Source: Urinicoccus timonensis (GTDB lineage Bacteria > Bacillota > Clostridia > Tissierellales > Peptoniphilaceae). Taken from it: 64,000 nt of DNA. Location: positions 53,522-117,521 of the forward strand of contig NZ_OCTU01000006.1 in the NCBI RefSeq assembly GCF_900232945.1, read 5' to 3'. The notes beneath the pieces are model-generated. The model saw only the letters and a list, made by a program, of their open reading frames with translations. It searched no databases and was not told where the DNA came from. Positions 44,855-53,800 of this stretch are shown here, one piece after another; within the stretch, counting starts at the first letter, position 1; the number at the start of each line of letters is the position of its first letter. The position numbers and the translations under genes were made by a program.

Positions 44855-45561
44855 TAGCATACGGAGCTACGAACGTTGGAAAGGTTCGTAAAAATAATGA
44901 AGATGCCTTTAAGATATCGGATAAAGAGAATATCTACTTATTGGCAGACGGCATGGGAGGTCACCTGGGTGGTGAGTTTGCTTCAAGTATGGCCGTACAA
45001 GACTTAGAAAAGCTCTTAATTGACGTCAGAAATAAGACGGAAATCAAAGAGGCCATCGAAGAGGTAAACCGAAAAATTTACCAAAAATCCTTAGAGGATG
45101 AAAATCTATCCGGTATGGGAACGACTCTATCTATGGTAAAAATCCTTGAAGACCACCTGTATTTTGCCAACATTGGAGATAGTCGGATTTATCGATTGAA
45201 AGATGGGAATTTGACCCAGCTTACTATTGATGATTCCTATGTAAACTATCTGTTAGAGGTTGGAGCCATTACTTCGGACCAAGCCAAGGACCATCCAAAA
45301 AAAAATGTCCTCTTAAAGGCTTTGGGAACAACTGAGGATATTGAAGTTTTTGTCCAAGAAGTTCAATGGCAAGAAGATGATTTATATTTACTCTGCTCAG
45401 ATGGCCTGACAAATATGTTGGACGAAGAAGAAATTCAAGAGATACTTTCTTCTCATGAGGCCAAGGAGGCAGTAGATATATTAATTGACAGAGCCCTTGG
45501 TCGGGGAGGAAAAGATAACATAACAGTGATTATCTTAACCATAAAAGGAGGTGCCCAATGA
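44851..45561 (+). CDS. prpC: PP2C-family serine/threonine protein phosphatase
   Basis: The 236-residue PPM phosphatase is the partner of the PASTA kinase downstream. Metal-binding motifs are visible: NNEDAF, LADGMGGHLGGEFAS, GDSRIYRL, LCSDGLTN and GRGGKDNITVI. Length equals that of PrpC/Stp. It reverses phosphorylation by PrkC and acts on shared cell-wall and translation substrates. The start overlaps rlmN by 4 bp and the stop overlaps prkC by 4 bp, so phosphatase and kinase are translationally coupled. Confidence 0.95.
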   Translation: MIAYGATNVGKVRKNNEDAFKISDKENIYLLADGMGGHLGGEFASSMAVQDLEKLLIDVRNKTEIKEAIEEVNRKIYQKSLEDENLSGMGTTLSMVKILEDHLYFANIGDSRIYRLKDGNLTQLTIDDSYVNYLLEVGAITSDQAKDHPKKNVLLKALGTTEDIEVFVQEVQWQEDDLYLLCSDGLTNMLDEEEIQEILSSHEAKEAVDILIDRALGRGGKDNITVIILTIKGGAQ

Positions 45562-47522
45562 TCGGTTATACCTTAGCAGACCGCTATGAAATTTTAGAAA
45601 AAATTGGTAGTGGAGGTATGGGGGATGTTTATAAGGCCTATGATAAACGTTTAGACCGGATTGTGGCCTTAAAGGTTTTAAAAACTGAATACAACGAGGA
45701 TGAATCCTTTGTCCGTAAGTTTAGAAGAGAATCTCTAGCAGCAGCTAGTATTTCTCATCCCAATATCGTCAGCATCTATGATGTAGGGTCTGAAATTTTA
45801 GAAGGGCAGACCTATTATTATATAGTGATGGAATATATTGACGGTAAGACCTTAAAAGAGGTTATTCAAAAGGAAGGCCCCCTTCCAGTAAAGCAAGCCT
45901 TCCACTTTGCTCTACAAATTGCAGAGGCTTTAAAGGTGGCCCACTCCAAACACATTGTCCATCGAGACATTAAGTCCCAAAATATTATGGTGACCAGGGA
46001 CTATCGGGTCAAGGTGACAGACTTTGGCATTGCCCGGATTGTAGGAAACTCCACTGTAACCATGACAGATTCTGTTATGGGAAGTGTCCACTATTTTTCT
46101 CCGGAACAAGCTAGGGGATCTAAAATTGACACCAGGTCAGATATTTATTCTTTGGGAATTGTCCTATTTGAGATGCTGACAGGGGATGTACCCTTTGATG
46201 GTGAGAATCCGATTTCTGTAGCCTTAATGCACATTCAAAACCACATGCCTCTTCCTTCAGATATCAATCCCAATGTAGATGTGGCAGTGGATGATATCGT
46301 TCGTAGAATGACTATGAAGGATCCCAAAGAAAGAATCCAAAAGGTAGAGGATGTAATTCAAATTTTGAAAGACTACCTCTTAAATCCTAGGGCCCAGCAA
46401 AAGAAAGTTAGCCAAATGAAAAGGGGCCAAACCCAACCCTTGAGTCAAACAGAAATACTCCAAGCTCAAAGTCAAGTCGACAATAGACCCCGCCCTGCAA
46501 GGAGACCTAATGAATCCAAGAAAGATCCAGAACGTCGGAACAAGAAAAAGTCCAATTTACTGGGGACACTTTTAGGGGTCCTGGTGGCAATCCTGATCTT
46601 TGTAGGCATCATCTTTGGAGGCTATAAGTATTTAACCAGGGATAAGTCTACAGACCTTGTCTTGGAAGACTATACCAACCAACCCGTTGCAGAAGTGCAA
46701 GAAAAAGTAGAAGCTATGGGACTTCTTTTCGAAATTAGCGAACAAAGAGAAAGCAATGACGTTCCAGCAGGAACTGTTTTGGAACAAAATCCTCCTAAGG
46801 GAACCCATATGAACAAGGGAGATACTGTTTATGTAGTGGCTTCTACAGCATCCAGTGAAGTAATTGTTCCTTCAGTTAATGGCCGTAGTTATGATGAAGC
46901 TAGGGCCCTGTTGGAAAAATCTGGCTTAACCATTGGCTCTGTGGACTATCAATTTGACAAGGATATTCCTGAAAAGATGGTTATTGGTACAAACCCACAA
47001 GCTGGAACTAGTGTCAAAAATGGAAGTTCACTTGTTTTAATCGTCTCCAAGGGAGAGGATGATGAAACAGTTGTCGTTCCAGACCTTAAGGGGAATAGCG
47101 TTGAATTAGCCCGGAAGTATTTAGAAGAGGTCGGATTGAAATTAGGTAGTATTGATGAAAAGTCAGATGACAGTGTGGATGTTGGTGAAGTAGTAAAACA
47201 AAGCTATGAAGCTGGAACCAAGGTTTCCAAGGGAACGGCTGTCAACCTAATTATCCGCAAGGATAAAGACGATTCCGATAGTCGGGAAAAACCAGAGAAC
47301 AACAAGCTTAGAAACTTCAAACTCAATGTAAACATTCCAGCTGATGACCAGTCTCACAACTTAACTGTTCAAAGGAAGTCAGAAGATGGTAGCGAAACTG
47401 TTGTGGACCGGATGGTGGAAAGTGGACAAGTATCAAATTTAAAATTAAAGGGTAAAAATGGGGATGTTTTTGAAGTTTATGTCGACGGAAATATTGTAAA
47501 TTCCTATACGGTGGGTCAATGA
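45558..47522 (+). CDS. prkC: PASTA-domain Ser/Thr protein kinase
   Basis: This 654-residue membrane kinase senses muropeptides or lipid II through its extracellular PASTA repeats and controls cell-wall growth. The kinase domain (about 10-275) has GSGGMGDVYKA, the ATP-binding Lys39 (ALKVLK), HRDIKSQN (135-142) and DFGIARI. A basic juxtamembrane linker leads to one membrane helix (about 335-357). Three PASTA repeats follow (about 372-430, 436-503 and 505-572). A C-terminal domain of about 80 residues has no repeat similarity. It has three PASTA units, like B. subtilis PrkC. It is coupled to prpC by a 4-bp overlap and to rsgA by a 4-bp overlap. Confidence 0.96.
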   Translation: MIGYTLADRYEILEKIGSGGMGDVYKAYDKRLDRIVALKVLKTEYNEDESFVRKFRRESLAAASISHPNIVSIYDVGSEILEGQTYYYIVMEYIDGKTLKEVIQKEGPLPVKQAFHFALQIAEALKVAHSKHIVHRDIKSQNIMVTRDYRVKVTDFGIARIVGNSTVTMTDSVMGSVHYFSPEQARGSKIDTRSDIYSLGIVLFEMLTGDVPFDGENPISVALMHIQNHMPLPSDINPNVDVAVDDIVRRMTMKDPKERIQKVEDVIQILKDYLLNPRAQQKKVSQMKRGQTQPLSQTEILQAQSQVDNRPRPARRPNESKKDPERRNKKKSNLLGTLLGVLVAILIFVGIIFGGYKYLTRDKSTDLVLEDYTNQPVAEVQEKVEAMGLLFEISEQRESNDVPAGTVLEQNPPKGTHMNKGDTVYVVASTASSEVIVPSVNGRSYDEARALLEKSGLTIGSVDYQFDKDIPEKMVIGTNPQAGTSVKNGSSLVLIVSKGEDDETVVVPDLKGNSVELARKYLEEVGLKLGSIDEKSDDSVDVGEVVKQSYEAGTKVSKGTAVNLIIRKDKDDSDSREKPENNKLRNFKLNVNIPADDQSHNLTVQRKSEDGSETVVDRMVESGQVSNLKLKGKNGDVFEVYVDGNIVNSYTVGQ

Positions 47523-48403
47523 CCAGGGGAAAAATTATCAGGTCTCTAGGGGGCTTTTACACAATAGACTCAGATCTAGGCTGCCTAGAGGCTCGGGCCA
47601 AGGGAAATTTTAGGCATTTCGGCTATAAGCCTCTAGTGGGAGATTGGGTTACCATCTCCTTTGATCACAGGGAAGGGGTTGACAACCTAGCCTATATCGA
47701 ATCTATTGAAGAGAGGAAAAATACCTTGATTCGGCCTCCAGTGGCCAATATTGACCAGGTTCTTTTATGCCTGCCTGTTGAAAATCCCAAGTACAACCTA
47801 CCCCTTATCGATAACCTGTTAGTTCATTACGCCCTGGAGGGCTTACCTGTTCTTATCTTAATCACTAAGGTGGACTTAAATCCTCAAGAGGCAGAAAAGT
47901 TAAAGGAAATTTATACTAAGGCCCACTATCCCTGTTATCTGATGAATTTGACAGAAGAAAGTAGCAAAAAAGACCTAATTCCTCTTCTTAAAGGAAAGAC
48001 AACAGCCTTGGCAGGGGTTTCAGGGGCTGGAAAATCTACTCTTACCAGCCTCTGTATTAATAAAAAGCTAGAAACTGGAAGAGTCAGTGAAAAAACAAAA
48101 AGAGGAAAGCACACTACAAGGCATGTAGAACTCTATCCAGGTCAGGATTTTTATCTTTTAGACACACCAGGTTTTAGTCGCTTGGATATTGAAGCTATCC
48201 AGGCAGAGGACTTAGCCCTTTATTTTCCGGAAATGAAAGAAGACTTAGGGCATTGTAAATTTTTGGACTGCAACCATATCAATGAACCAGGTTGTGCCAT
48301 CAAAGACAAGCTGGCCCAGGGAAAGATTGCCCAATCTCGTTATGAGAATTACTGCAACTTGTTTAAGGAATTAAAAGAAAAGGAGAAGAACAAATGGCGC
48401 TAA
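47519..48403 (+). CDS. rsgA: Ribosome small subunit-dependent GTPase RsgA
   Basis: RsgA is a circularly permuted GTPase that checks late 30S assembly. The 294-residue protein has an OB-fold N-terminus (RGKIIRSLGGFYTI, then CLEARAKGNFR) and G4 ITKVDL before G1 GVSGAGKSTLTS. G3 DTPGF follows, and a C-terminal zinc-binding segment has CKFLDCNHINEPGCAI. Its order after prkC and before rpe is conserved. It overlaps prkC by 4 bp and rpe by 10 bp. Confidence 0.96.
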   Translation: MTRGKIIRSLGGFYTIDSDLGCLEARAKGNFRHFGYKPLVGDWVTISFDHREGVDNLAYIESIEERKNTLIRPPVANIDQVLLCLPVENPKYNLPLIDNLLVHYALEGLPVLILITKVDLNPQEAEKLKEIYTKAHYPCYLMNLTEESSKKDLIPLLKGKTTALAGVSGAGKSTLTSLCINKKLETGRVSEKTKRGKHTTRHVELYPGQDFYLLDTPGFSRLDIEAIQAEDLALYFPEMKEDLGHCKFLDCNHINEPGCAIKDKLAQGKIAQSRYENYCNLFKELKEKEKNKWR

Positions 48404-49044
48404 TTGCACCGTCAATCTTATCGGCTAATTTTGCTAATTTAGAAAGGGACTTCGACCTTCTAAACCAAAGTCCTTGTGACTATATTCATATTGATGTCAT
48501 GGATGGCCACTATGTTAACAATCTGACTTTTGGTCCTCCTGTAATTAGCCATTTAAGACCCTTGACCAAAAAACCCTTTGACGTCCACTTGATGATTGAC
48601 CGACCAGAAAGAAGCTTAAAGGCCTATAAAGAGGCTGGAGCAGACCTCTTAACCGTTCACACAGATGCTACGATTCACCTTCATAGGACCATTCAAGAGA
48701 TTAAAGAAATGGGCTTAAAGGCAGGAGTAGCCTTAAACCCGGCCCAAAGTCCAGAAGAAATCAGATACATTTTAAGAGATTTGGACTTGGTTCTTTTAAT
48801 GAGTGTAAACCCTGGTTTTGGTGGCCAATCCTTTGTACCCCAGGTCTTGGATAAAATCAGAGAGTTAAAGGAAATGAGGACTCAAGGAGGCCACTCCTTT
48901 AAAATTGAAGTAGATGGTGGGGTTAAGTTGGACAATGCCAAAGAAGTTCTTGATGCAGGGGCAGATATCTTGGTGGCAGGAAGTGCAGTTTTTAACGCCC
49001 AAGATCCTCTTAAACGGATTCAAGAGTTTAAGGACATCCAATGA
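48394..49044 (+). CDS. rpe: Ribulose-phosphate 3-epimerase
   Basis: Rpe interconverts ribulose-5-phosphate and xylulose-5-phosphate in the pentose phosphate pathway. The 216-residue TIM-barrel protein has the N-terminal IAPSILSANFANL, the metal-binding HIDVMDGHYVNNLTFGP, DVHLMID, VNPGFGGQSF and VDGGV. Length and motifs are standard. It overlaps rsgA by 10 bp and thiN by 4 bp. Confidence 0.97.
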   Translation: MALIAPSILSANFANLERDFDLLNQSPCDYIHIDVMDGHYVNNLTFGPPVISHLRPLTKKPFDVHLMIDRPERSLKAYKEAGADLLTVHTDATIHLHRTIQEIKEMGLKAGVALNPAQSPEEIRYILRDLDLVLLMSVNPGFGGQSFVPQVLDKIRELKEMRTQGGHSFKIEVDGGVKLDNAKEVLDAGADILVAGSAVFNAQDPLKRIQEFKDIQ

Positions 49045-49679
49045 AGGTCGCTATTGTTTCGGGGGGACAAGCCCCTCCTAAAGACTTTCTTCAAAGATAT
49101 AAGGATTGGTATATTATTGCGGCAGATTCCGGCGTCCATTGTCTTTTAGAAGCCGGGATAGCTCCCCAGCAAGTTATTGGAGATTTGGATTCTATTGAAC
49201 TTCAGGATTTAAAAACCCTTGAGGACAAGGGGATTAAGGTTAAGAGTTTCCCTAAGGAAAAAGATGAAACGGATACCCATCTTTGCCTCTTGGAAGCCAT
49301 CCGCCTACAGGCTGAGTCCATCCATGTCCTTGCTTGCTTTGGTAGACGCTTTGATCAGACCCTGGCCCACTTGGCCTTGCTTGAAATAGCCCATGATTAT
49401 AAGATAGCTTGTGCCCTAGTAGACCCAGAAAATCAGGTGGAATTTTTAGGTCCAGGTAAATACCAAGTTTCTAAGGGGAATTATAAATACCTAAGTCTAG
49501 TTCCTGTAACGGAATCCATTACTGTGAGCTTATACCATATGAAATACCCACTGGAAAGGGGAATTCTCTATCGGAAAAAAAGTCAAGGTATTAGCAATGA
49601 GATCTTAGATCAAGAAGGAACCATAAAATTACACAAGGGAAAGGCATACTTAATCCATTCTAATGATAAAAAAAGGTGA
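49041..49679 (+). CDS. thiN: Thiamine pyrophosphokinase
   Basis: ThiN transfers pyrophosphate from ATP to thiamine, giving the active cofactor directly. The 212-residue protein has the family sequences VSGGQAPPKDFL, AADSGVHCLLEAGI, VIGDLDSI (usually GDFDS) and KEKDETDTHLCLL, then CFGRRFDQTLAHLALL. The C-terminal thiamine-binding beta domain is present. It ends the gmk superoperon; its stop codon lies inside the stem of the terminator it shares with rpmB. Confidence 0.94.
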   Translation: MKVAIVSGGQAPPKDFLQRYKDWYIIAADSGVHCLLEAGIAPQQVIGDLDSIELQDLKTLEDKGIKVKSFPKEKDETDTHLCLLEAIRLQAESIHVLACFGRRFDQTLAHLALLEIAHDYKIACALVDPENQVEFLGPGKYQVSKGNYKYLSLVPVTESITVSLYHMKYPLERGILYRKKSQGISNEILDQEGTIKLHKGKAYLIHSNDKKR

Positions 49680-49704
49680 GTTCCTGGGAACTCACCTTTT
49701 TAAT
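49671..49704. terminator. Terminator between thiN and rpmB
   Basis: AAAAGGTGAGTTCC (49671-49684) and GGAACTCACCTTTT (49687-49700) form a 14-bp stem. It overlaps the thiN stop and can function in both directions. Confidence 0.9.
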
Positions 49705-49728
49705 GTTTAATTTTTAAAAATCTTGGGA

Positions 49729-49920
49729 TTAAAGAGCTCTTTTTACTTTACGAGAGCGTAGACAACGCGTGCAAACATAAATTCTCTTTGGACTTCCATC
49801 TACGATAGCACGAACGCGGCGTACATTTGGAGACCAAGTTCTGTTTCCTCTACGATGAGAGAAAGAAACAGTGTTTCCAAATATTTTACCTTTACCACAG
49901 ATTTCACATTTTTTTGCCAT
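49729..49920 (-). CDS. rpmB: 50S ribosomal protein L28
   Basis: L28 is a small basic component of the large subunit. This 63-residue version starts MAKKCEICGKG and retains two CxxC pairs (CEIC and CTRC), the zinc-binding C+ form. NTVSFSHRRGNRTW and SPNVRRVRAIVDG are family-typical. The ATG at 49920 is chosen because GGAGGTG lies before it. It is a single - strand gene at the end of the ylo-type superoperon, as in Bacillus, but no spoVM lies between it and thiN. Confidence 0.97.
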   Translation of the reverse strand: MAKKCEICGKGKIFGNTVSFSHRRGNRTWSPNVRRVRAIVDGSPKRIYVCTRCLRSRKVKRAL

Positions 49921-49972
49921 AGAGCACACCTCCTATCCCAAATTTACATTTTCGTGTTTTTCAATACTCCTT

Positions 49973-50001
49973 ATTCTACCATACAATGGCCAGACTTGCA
50001 A
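49973..50001 (-). promoter_or_regulatory. SigA-type promoter of rpmB
   Basis: On the - strand, TTGCAA (49996-50001), a 17-bp spacer ending TATGG, then TAGAAT (49973-49978). It is nearly identical in layout to the rpsT promoter (892-920). Confidence 0.75.
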
Positions 50002-50036
50002 TAAAAATAATGAGCTTTTAAAGGGGGAGTCTTATC

Positions 50037-50065
50037 TTGACAAGTAAATTTACTATCCATATAAT
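50037..50065 (+). promoter_or_regulatory. Consensus SigA promoter of potABCD
   Basis: Perfect TTGACA (50037-50042), 17-bp spacer and TATAAT (50060-50065), with an AGGGGGGAAGTG binding site before potA. The predicted leader is about 30 nt, too short for a riboswitch. Confidence 0.92.
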
Positions 50066-50101
50066 AACGTTAGCTTAAATACTTTAGATAGGGGGGAAGT
50101 G

Positions 50102-51139
50102 ATGAATTATTTACACATACAAGATATTTCTAAAACTTTCGAGGATAAAAAAGTCTTAGATCATATTGATTTACAAGTTGAAAAAGATGAATTTCTAACC
50201 TTATTGGGGCCCAGTGGTTGTGGGAAAACAACCTTATTAAGAATTCTAGGAGGTTTTGAGAGGGCGGACTCCGGTAAAATTTTATTTGAAGGTAGAGATA
50301 TTAGTCAGCAGGCTCCCTATCAAAGACCCATGAATACAGTCTTTCAGCAATACGCCCTATTTCCTCACTTAAATGTATATCATAATATTGCCTTTGGTTT
50401 GAAATTAAAAAAGTTGCCAGCCAAGCTTATTAAAGAAAAGGTATCAAAGATTTTGGAGCTAGTAAATTTAGTTGGCTATGAGAACAGGACCATTCAAAGT
50501 CTCAGTGGGGGCCAGCAACAAAGGGTGTCTATAGCTCGGGCTCTAGTGAATGAACCCAAGGTCCTTTTGTTGGATGAGCCTTTGGCAGCCCTAGACCTTA
50601 ATTTAAGAAAGAAGATGCAGCTGGAATTAAAAACCATGCAACAACAAGTAGGTATTACCTTTATCTATGTAACTCACGACCAAGAAGAGGCCCTAACTAT
50701 GAGTGACCAAATCGTAGTCTTAAATGAAGGGAAAATCCAACAGGTAGGGTCTCCTGTTGAAATCTATAATGAGCCTAAAAACTCTTTTGTGGCAAAGTTT
50801 GTGGGTCAAAGTAACATTCTAAAGGCGACTATGAAAAGAGACTTCTTGGTCACCATCAAGGACATTGACTTGGATTGTGTAGACAAGGGCTTTGCAGAAA
50901 ATGAAAAGGTCCAAGTGGTCATTCGACCAGAAGATGTGGAAATATCAAAAACCAAGGGGCAATTCCAAGGAAGGGTTCTTTCTACGGTTTTTAAGGGAAT
51001 CCACTATGAAATGGTCTTGGATATCATGGGTAAACACTGGCTAAGCCAGTCCACTCGACCCTGGCAAGAAGGAGAAGAAATTCGGGTCTATATAGACCCT
51101 GATAATATTCATGTCATGAAGGAGGAAGACCATGCGTAA
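50102..51139 (+). CDS. potA: Spermidine/putrescine ABC transporter, ATP-binding protein
   Basis: ATPase of the polyamine importer, 345 residues. Walker A GPSGCGKTT (36-44), signature LSGGQQQR, Walker B LLLDEPLAALD, then the H-loop TFIYVTHDQEEAL; a C-terminal TOBE regulatory domain (about 270-345) is present. ATG 50102 is chosen over an adjacent GTG because it is correctly spaced from AGGGGGGAAG. First gene of potABCD, driven by a consensus promoter. Confidence 0.95.
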   Translation: MNYLHIQDISKTFEDKKVLDHIDLQVEKDEFLTLLGPSGCGKTTLLRILGGFERADSGKILFEGRDISQQAPYQRPMNTVFQQYALFPHLNVYHNIAFGLKLKKLPAKLIKEKVSKILELVNLVGYENRTIQSLSGGQQQRVSIARALVNEPKVLLLDEPLAALDLNLRKKMQLELKTMQQQVGITFIYVTHDQEEALTMSDQIVVLNEGKIQQVGSPVEIYNEPKNSFVAKFVGQSNILKATMKRDFLVTIKDIDLDCVDKGFAENEKVQVVIRPEDVEISKTKGQFQGRVLSTVFKGIHYEMVLDIMGKHWLSQSTRPWQEGEEIRVYIDPDNIHVMKEEDHA

Positions 51140-51974
51140 GTTAAGCCTACCTTATTTTTTCTGGCTCTTGGTCTTCGTTGTTTTTCCCCTTATTTTAATT
51201 GTCCTCTTAAGTCTACAAGAGGGGAAAAGTTTTGACTTACTCCATATGAAATGGACCTTGGACCACTATGAAAAGTTTTTTTCTCCCATGTATTTAAATA
51301 TTTTGGCCAGAAGTATTAAATTTGCTGTCTTGTCCACCATAGCCTGTTTAATTGTGGGTTATCCAATCGCCTATTTTATCAGCCAACTGCCAGAGAATAA
51401 AAGAGATTTCTATATTGTTTTAATCTTGATTCCCATGTGGATGAATTTTTTACTAAGGACTTATGCCTGGATTACTCTTTTGGGCAACCATGGAATCCTA
51501 AACAATCTCTTAGGATTATTGGGCTTGGGACCATTTTCGCTTATGTACAACCAAGGGGCAATCTTTGTGGGAATGATCTATAACTTTTTGCCCTTTATGG
51601 TCTTACCCATCTATACGGTTCTTTTAAAAATGGACAAGGACTTGATTGAGGCAGCTAGAGATCTGGGAGCTACCAATGGAATGGTTTTTAGAAAGGTAGT
51701 TTTTCCGCTGTCCCTTCCTGGGGTAACCAGTGGAATAGGCTTGGTTTTTATTCCGGCCATTTCCACCTTCGTCATCCCTGGTTTCTTAGGGGGTAACAAG
51801 TACCCCTTTATTGGAAATTTTATTGAACAACAATTCCGCTTTACCGGAAATTGGTCCTTTGGATCAGCCTTGTCGGTTAGTTTAATTGTCATTTTAATCT
51901 TATTCATCCTTATTGGAGCCTTGGTTAATAAATCTAGATTGAAGGGAAGGGATAAGCAAATTGAAAATCTTTAG
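51132..51974 (+). CDS. potB: Spermidine/putrescine ABC transporter, permease
   Basis: Inner-membrane permease of 280 residues with about six helices and the EAA loop (EAARDLGATNGMVFRKVVFPLSLPG, shown as two pieces EAARDLGATNG and KVVFPLSLPG). It forms a heterodimer with PotC to move polyamines. The N-terminus is directly hydrophobic (YFFWLLVFVVFPLILIVLLS). It overlaps potA by 8 bp and potC by 14 bp, so it is translated together with them. Confidence 0.93.
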   Translation: MRKLSLPYFFWLLVFVVFPLILIVLLSLQEGKSFDLLHMKWTLDHYEKFFSPMYLNILARSIKFAVLSTIACLIVGYPIAYFISQLPENKRDFYIVLILIPMWMNFLLRTYAWITLLGNHGILNNLLGLLGLGPFSLMYNQGAIFVGMIYNFLPFMVLPIYTVLLKMDKDLIEAARDLGATNGMVFRKVVFPLSLPGVTSGIGLVFIPAISTFVIPGFLGGNKYPFIGNFIEQQFRFTGNWSFGSALSVSLIVILILFILIGALVNKSRLKGRDKQIENL

Positions 51975-52731
51975 ACGGTGTTATTTATTTCTTGCCTATT
52001 TATTTCTCTATGGCCCCATTTTTGTTATGATTGGCTATAGCTTTAATGACACCAAGCTAAGAGGTGTTTGGGCCGGCTTTACAGGACGATGGTATCTAAA
52101 CTTATTCCAAAATCAAGAAATCTTAACAAGTTTTTACTATACTTTAATTACAGCCGTGGTGGCGACCTTGATTTCAGTTCTCCTAGGTACCATCACTAGT
52201 TTAGGCTATTATTTCTTAAAAAAACCCCACCAGGCCATACTAATGAACTTAAACCAATTACCAGTTTTTAATCCAGATATTGTAACAGCCATTGGTTTAA
52301 TGAGTATATACCAACTCATGCACCTGAGGTTGGGTCTATTTACCCTAATCTTGTCCCATGTAGTTTTTTGTACTCCCTATGTAATTTTAAGTATCTTGCC
52401 TAAATTAAAACAGTTAAATCCTAGAATGATTGAAGCCTCCTTGGACCTAGGGGCTACCCCTCTTCAAACCCTAAGCAAGGTAGTGATTTATCAAATCAAG
52501 CCGGGAATCTTATCTGGAGCCTTAATGAGCTTCACACTTTCCTTAGATGATTTCGTCATTAGCTTTTTTACCACAGGGTCTGGAGTTAGTAACTTAAGTG
52601 TTTCTCTTTATTCTATGGCAAAAAAGGGGATAGATCCCTCTATGTACGCTCTTTCTACCATTATGTTGGTTTTAGTTTTTAGCTTGTTATTTATCATCAA
52701 TAAAAAATTTGATGGTTTACATTGGTCTTAA
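51961..52731 (+). CDS. potC: Spermidine/putrescine ABC transporter, permease
   Basis: Second permease subunit, 256 residues, with about six membrane helices and the EAA loop (EASLDLGATPLQTLSKVV). SLDDFVISFFTTG is a PotC hallmark. The start is TTG, overlapping potB by 14 bp. It is followed by potD with an 8-bp gap. Confidence 0.93.
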   Translation: MKIFRRCYLFLAYLFLYGPIFVMIGYSFNDTKLRGVWAGFTGRWYLNLFQNQEILTSFYYTLITAVVATLISVLLGTITSLGYYFLKKPHQAILMNLNQLPVFNPDIVTAIGLMSIYQLMHLRLGLFTLILSHVVFCTPYVILSILPKLKQLNPRMIEASLDLGATPLQTLSKVVIYQIKPGILSGALMSFTLSLDDFVISFFTTGSGVSNLSVSLYSMAKKGIDPSMYALSTIMLVLVFSLLFIINKKFDGLHWS

Positions 52732-52739
52732 GGAGTAAA

Positions 52740-53771
52740 ATGAAAAAATTAATTGTCCTGTTGACTTGCTTGTGCATTCTAACAGCCTGTAAGGGATCCG
52801 AAGAAAATATAGTTCATGTCTATAATTGGGGAGAATACATGAGTGATGAAGCAATAAAGTTATTTGAAAAGGAAACTGGGTATAAAGTAATATATGAAAC
52901 CTATGCTTCTAATGAAGACCTCTATGTTAAGTTGTCTTCTTCCACCGAGGCTTATGATGTAGTCGTTCCATCGGATTATTTAATTGAACGCTGCATCAAG
53001 GAAGACCTGGTACAAAAAATAAACAAGGAAGCCATTCCAAACTTTCAAGGAATTTTTGATTCCTTAAAGAATCCTTCCTATGATCCAGGAAGCCAATATT
53101 CGGTCCCTTATTTTTGGGGGACTCTAGGGGTGGTTTACAATGGAAAAAATATCAAGGAAAAGTTAGACAGCTGGGATTGCTTATGGGATGAAAAATATAA
53201 GGGAAAAATTCTCATGTATGACTCCCAAAGAGATAGCCTTGCCATTGCCCTGAAGAGGCTAGGTTTTAGTATGAATTCAAAAAAAATCCAGGAGCTAGTT
53301 CAAGCCAAAGGTTCTTTAATCCAGCAAAAGCCACTTGTCTATGCCTATTTGGCAGACGAGAGCCGGGATGTTATGGTTCAAGGTGATGCAGACCTGTGTG
53401 CTATGTACAGTGGGGATGCCGTCTTGATGATGGAAGAAAATAAAGACTTACGTTATTTTGTTCCAAAAGAAGGATCCAACCTATTTATGGATTCTTTTAT
53501 GATTCCTAAAAATGCTAGAAATCTAAAAGGAGCAGAGGCCTTTATCAATTTCATGTGCAGACCGGACATTGCCCGGTTAAATGTAGATGAGGTCCAAGGC
53601 TATTCAACTCCTATTAAAGCAACCTATGAGGGCTTGCCAAAGGATATTAAGAACAACCCAGTAGCCTACCCGGATTTAAGTAAGTTGCCGCCTCTAGAAG
53701 TTTACAAGGATTCTTCAGATATCAATGATCTTTATTATGATTTATGGGCTGAAGTCCAGGCTGCTTCTTAG
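52740..53771 (+). CDS. potD: Spermidine/putrescine-binding lipoprotein
   Basis: Substrate-binding protein of the importer, 343 residues, anchored as a lipoprotein through Cys17 in the LTAC lipobox. The mature domain has VYNWGEYMSDEAIKLFEKETG, YDVVVPSDYLIERCI and GTLGVVYNGKNI, family features of PotD/PotF. ATG 52740 is chosen because TAAGGAG lies just before it. It closes the four-gene operon. Specificity for spermidine or putrescine is not determined here. Confidence 0.94.
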   Translation: MKKLIVLLTCLCILTACKGSEENIVHVYNWGEYMSDEAIKLFEKETGYKVIYETYASNEDLYVKLSSSTEAYDVVVPSDYLIERCIKEDLVQKINKEAIPNFQGIFDSLKNPSYDPGSQYSVPYFWGTLGVVYNGKNIKEKLDSWDCLWDEKYKGKILMYDSQRDSLAIALKRLGFSMNSKKIQELVQAKGSLIQQKPLVYAYLADESRDVMVQGDADLCAMYSGDAVLMMEENKDLRYFVPKEGSNLFMDSFMIPKNARNLKGAEAFINFMCRPDIARLNVDEVQGYSTPIKATYEGLPKDIKNNPVAYPDLSKLPPLEVYKDSSDINDLYYDLWAEVQAAS

Positions 53772-53800
53772 AAGGATATGAAAGGAAAGGGTGTAGTAAA

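Noticed and set aside
49680..49728. spoVM-like small ORF between thiN and rpmB
   Set aside because: The short gap holds only terminator sequence and no frame of about 26 codons with a binding site, so the sporulation gene found here in Bacillus is not present.
50043..50101. Polyamine or metabolite riboswitch before potA
   Set aside because: The leader after the consensus promoter is only about 30 nt, too short for a known riboswitch fold.
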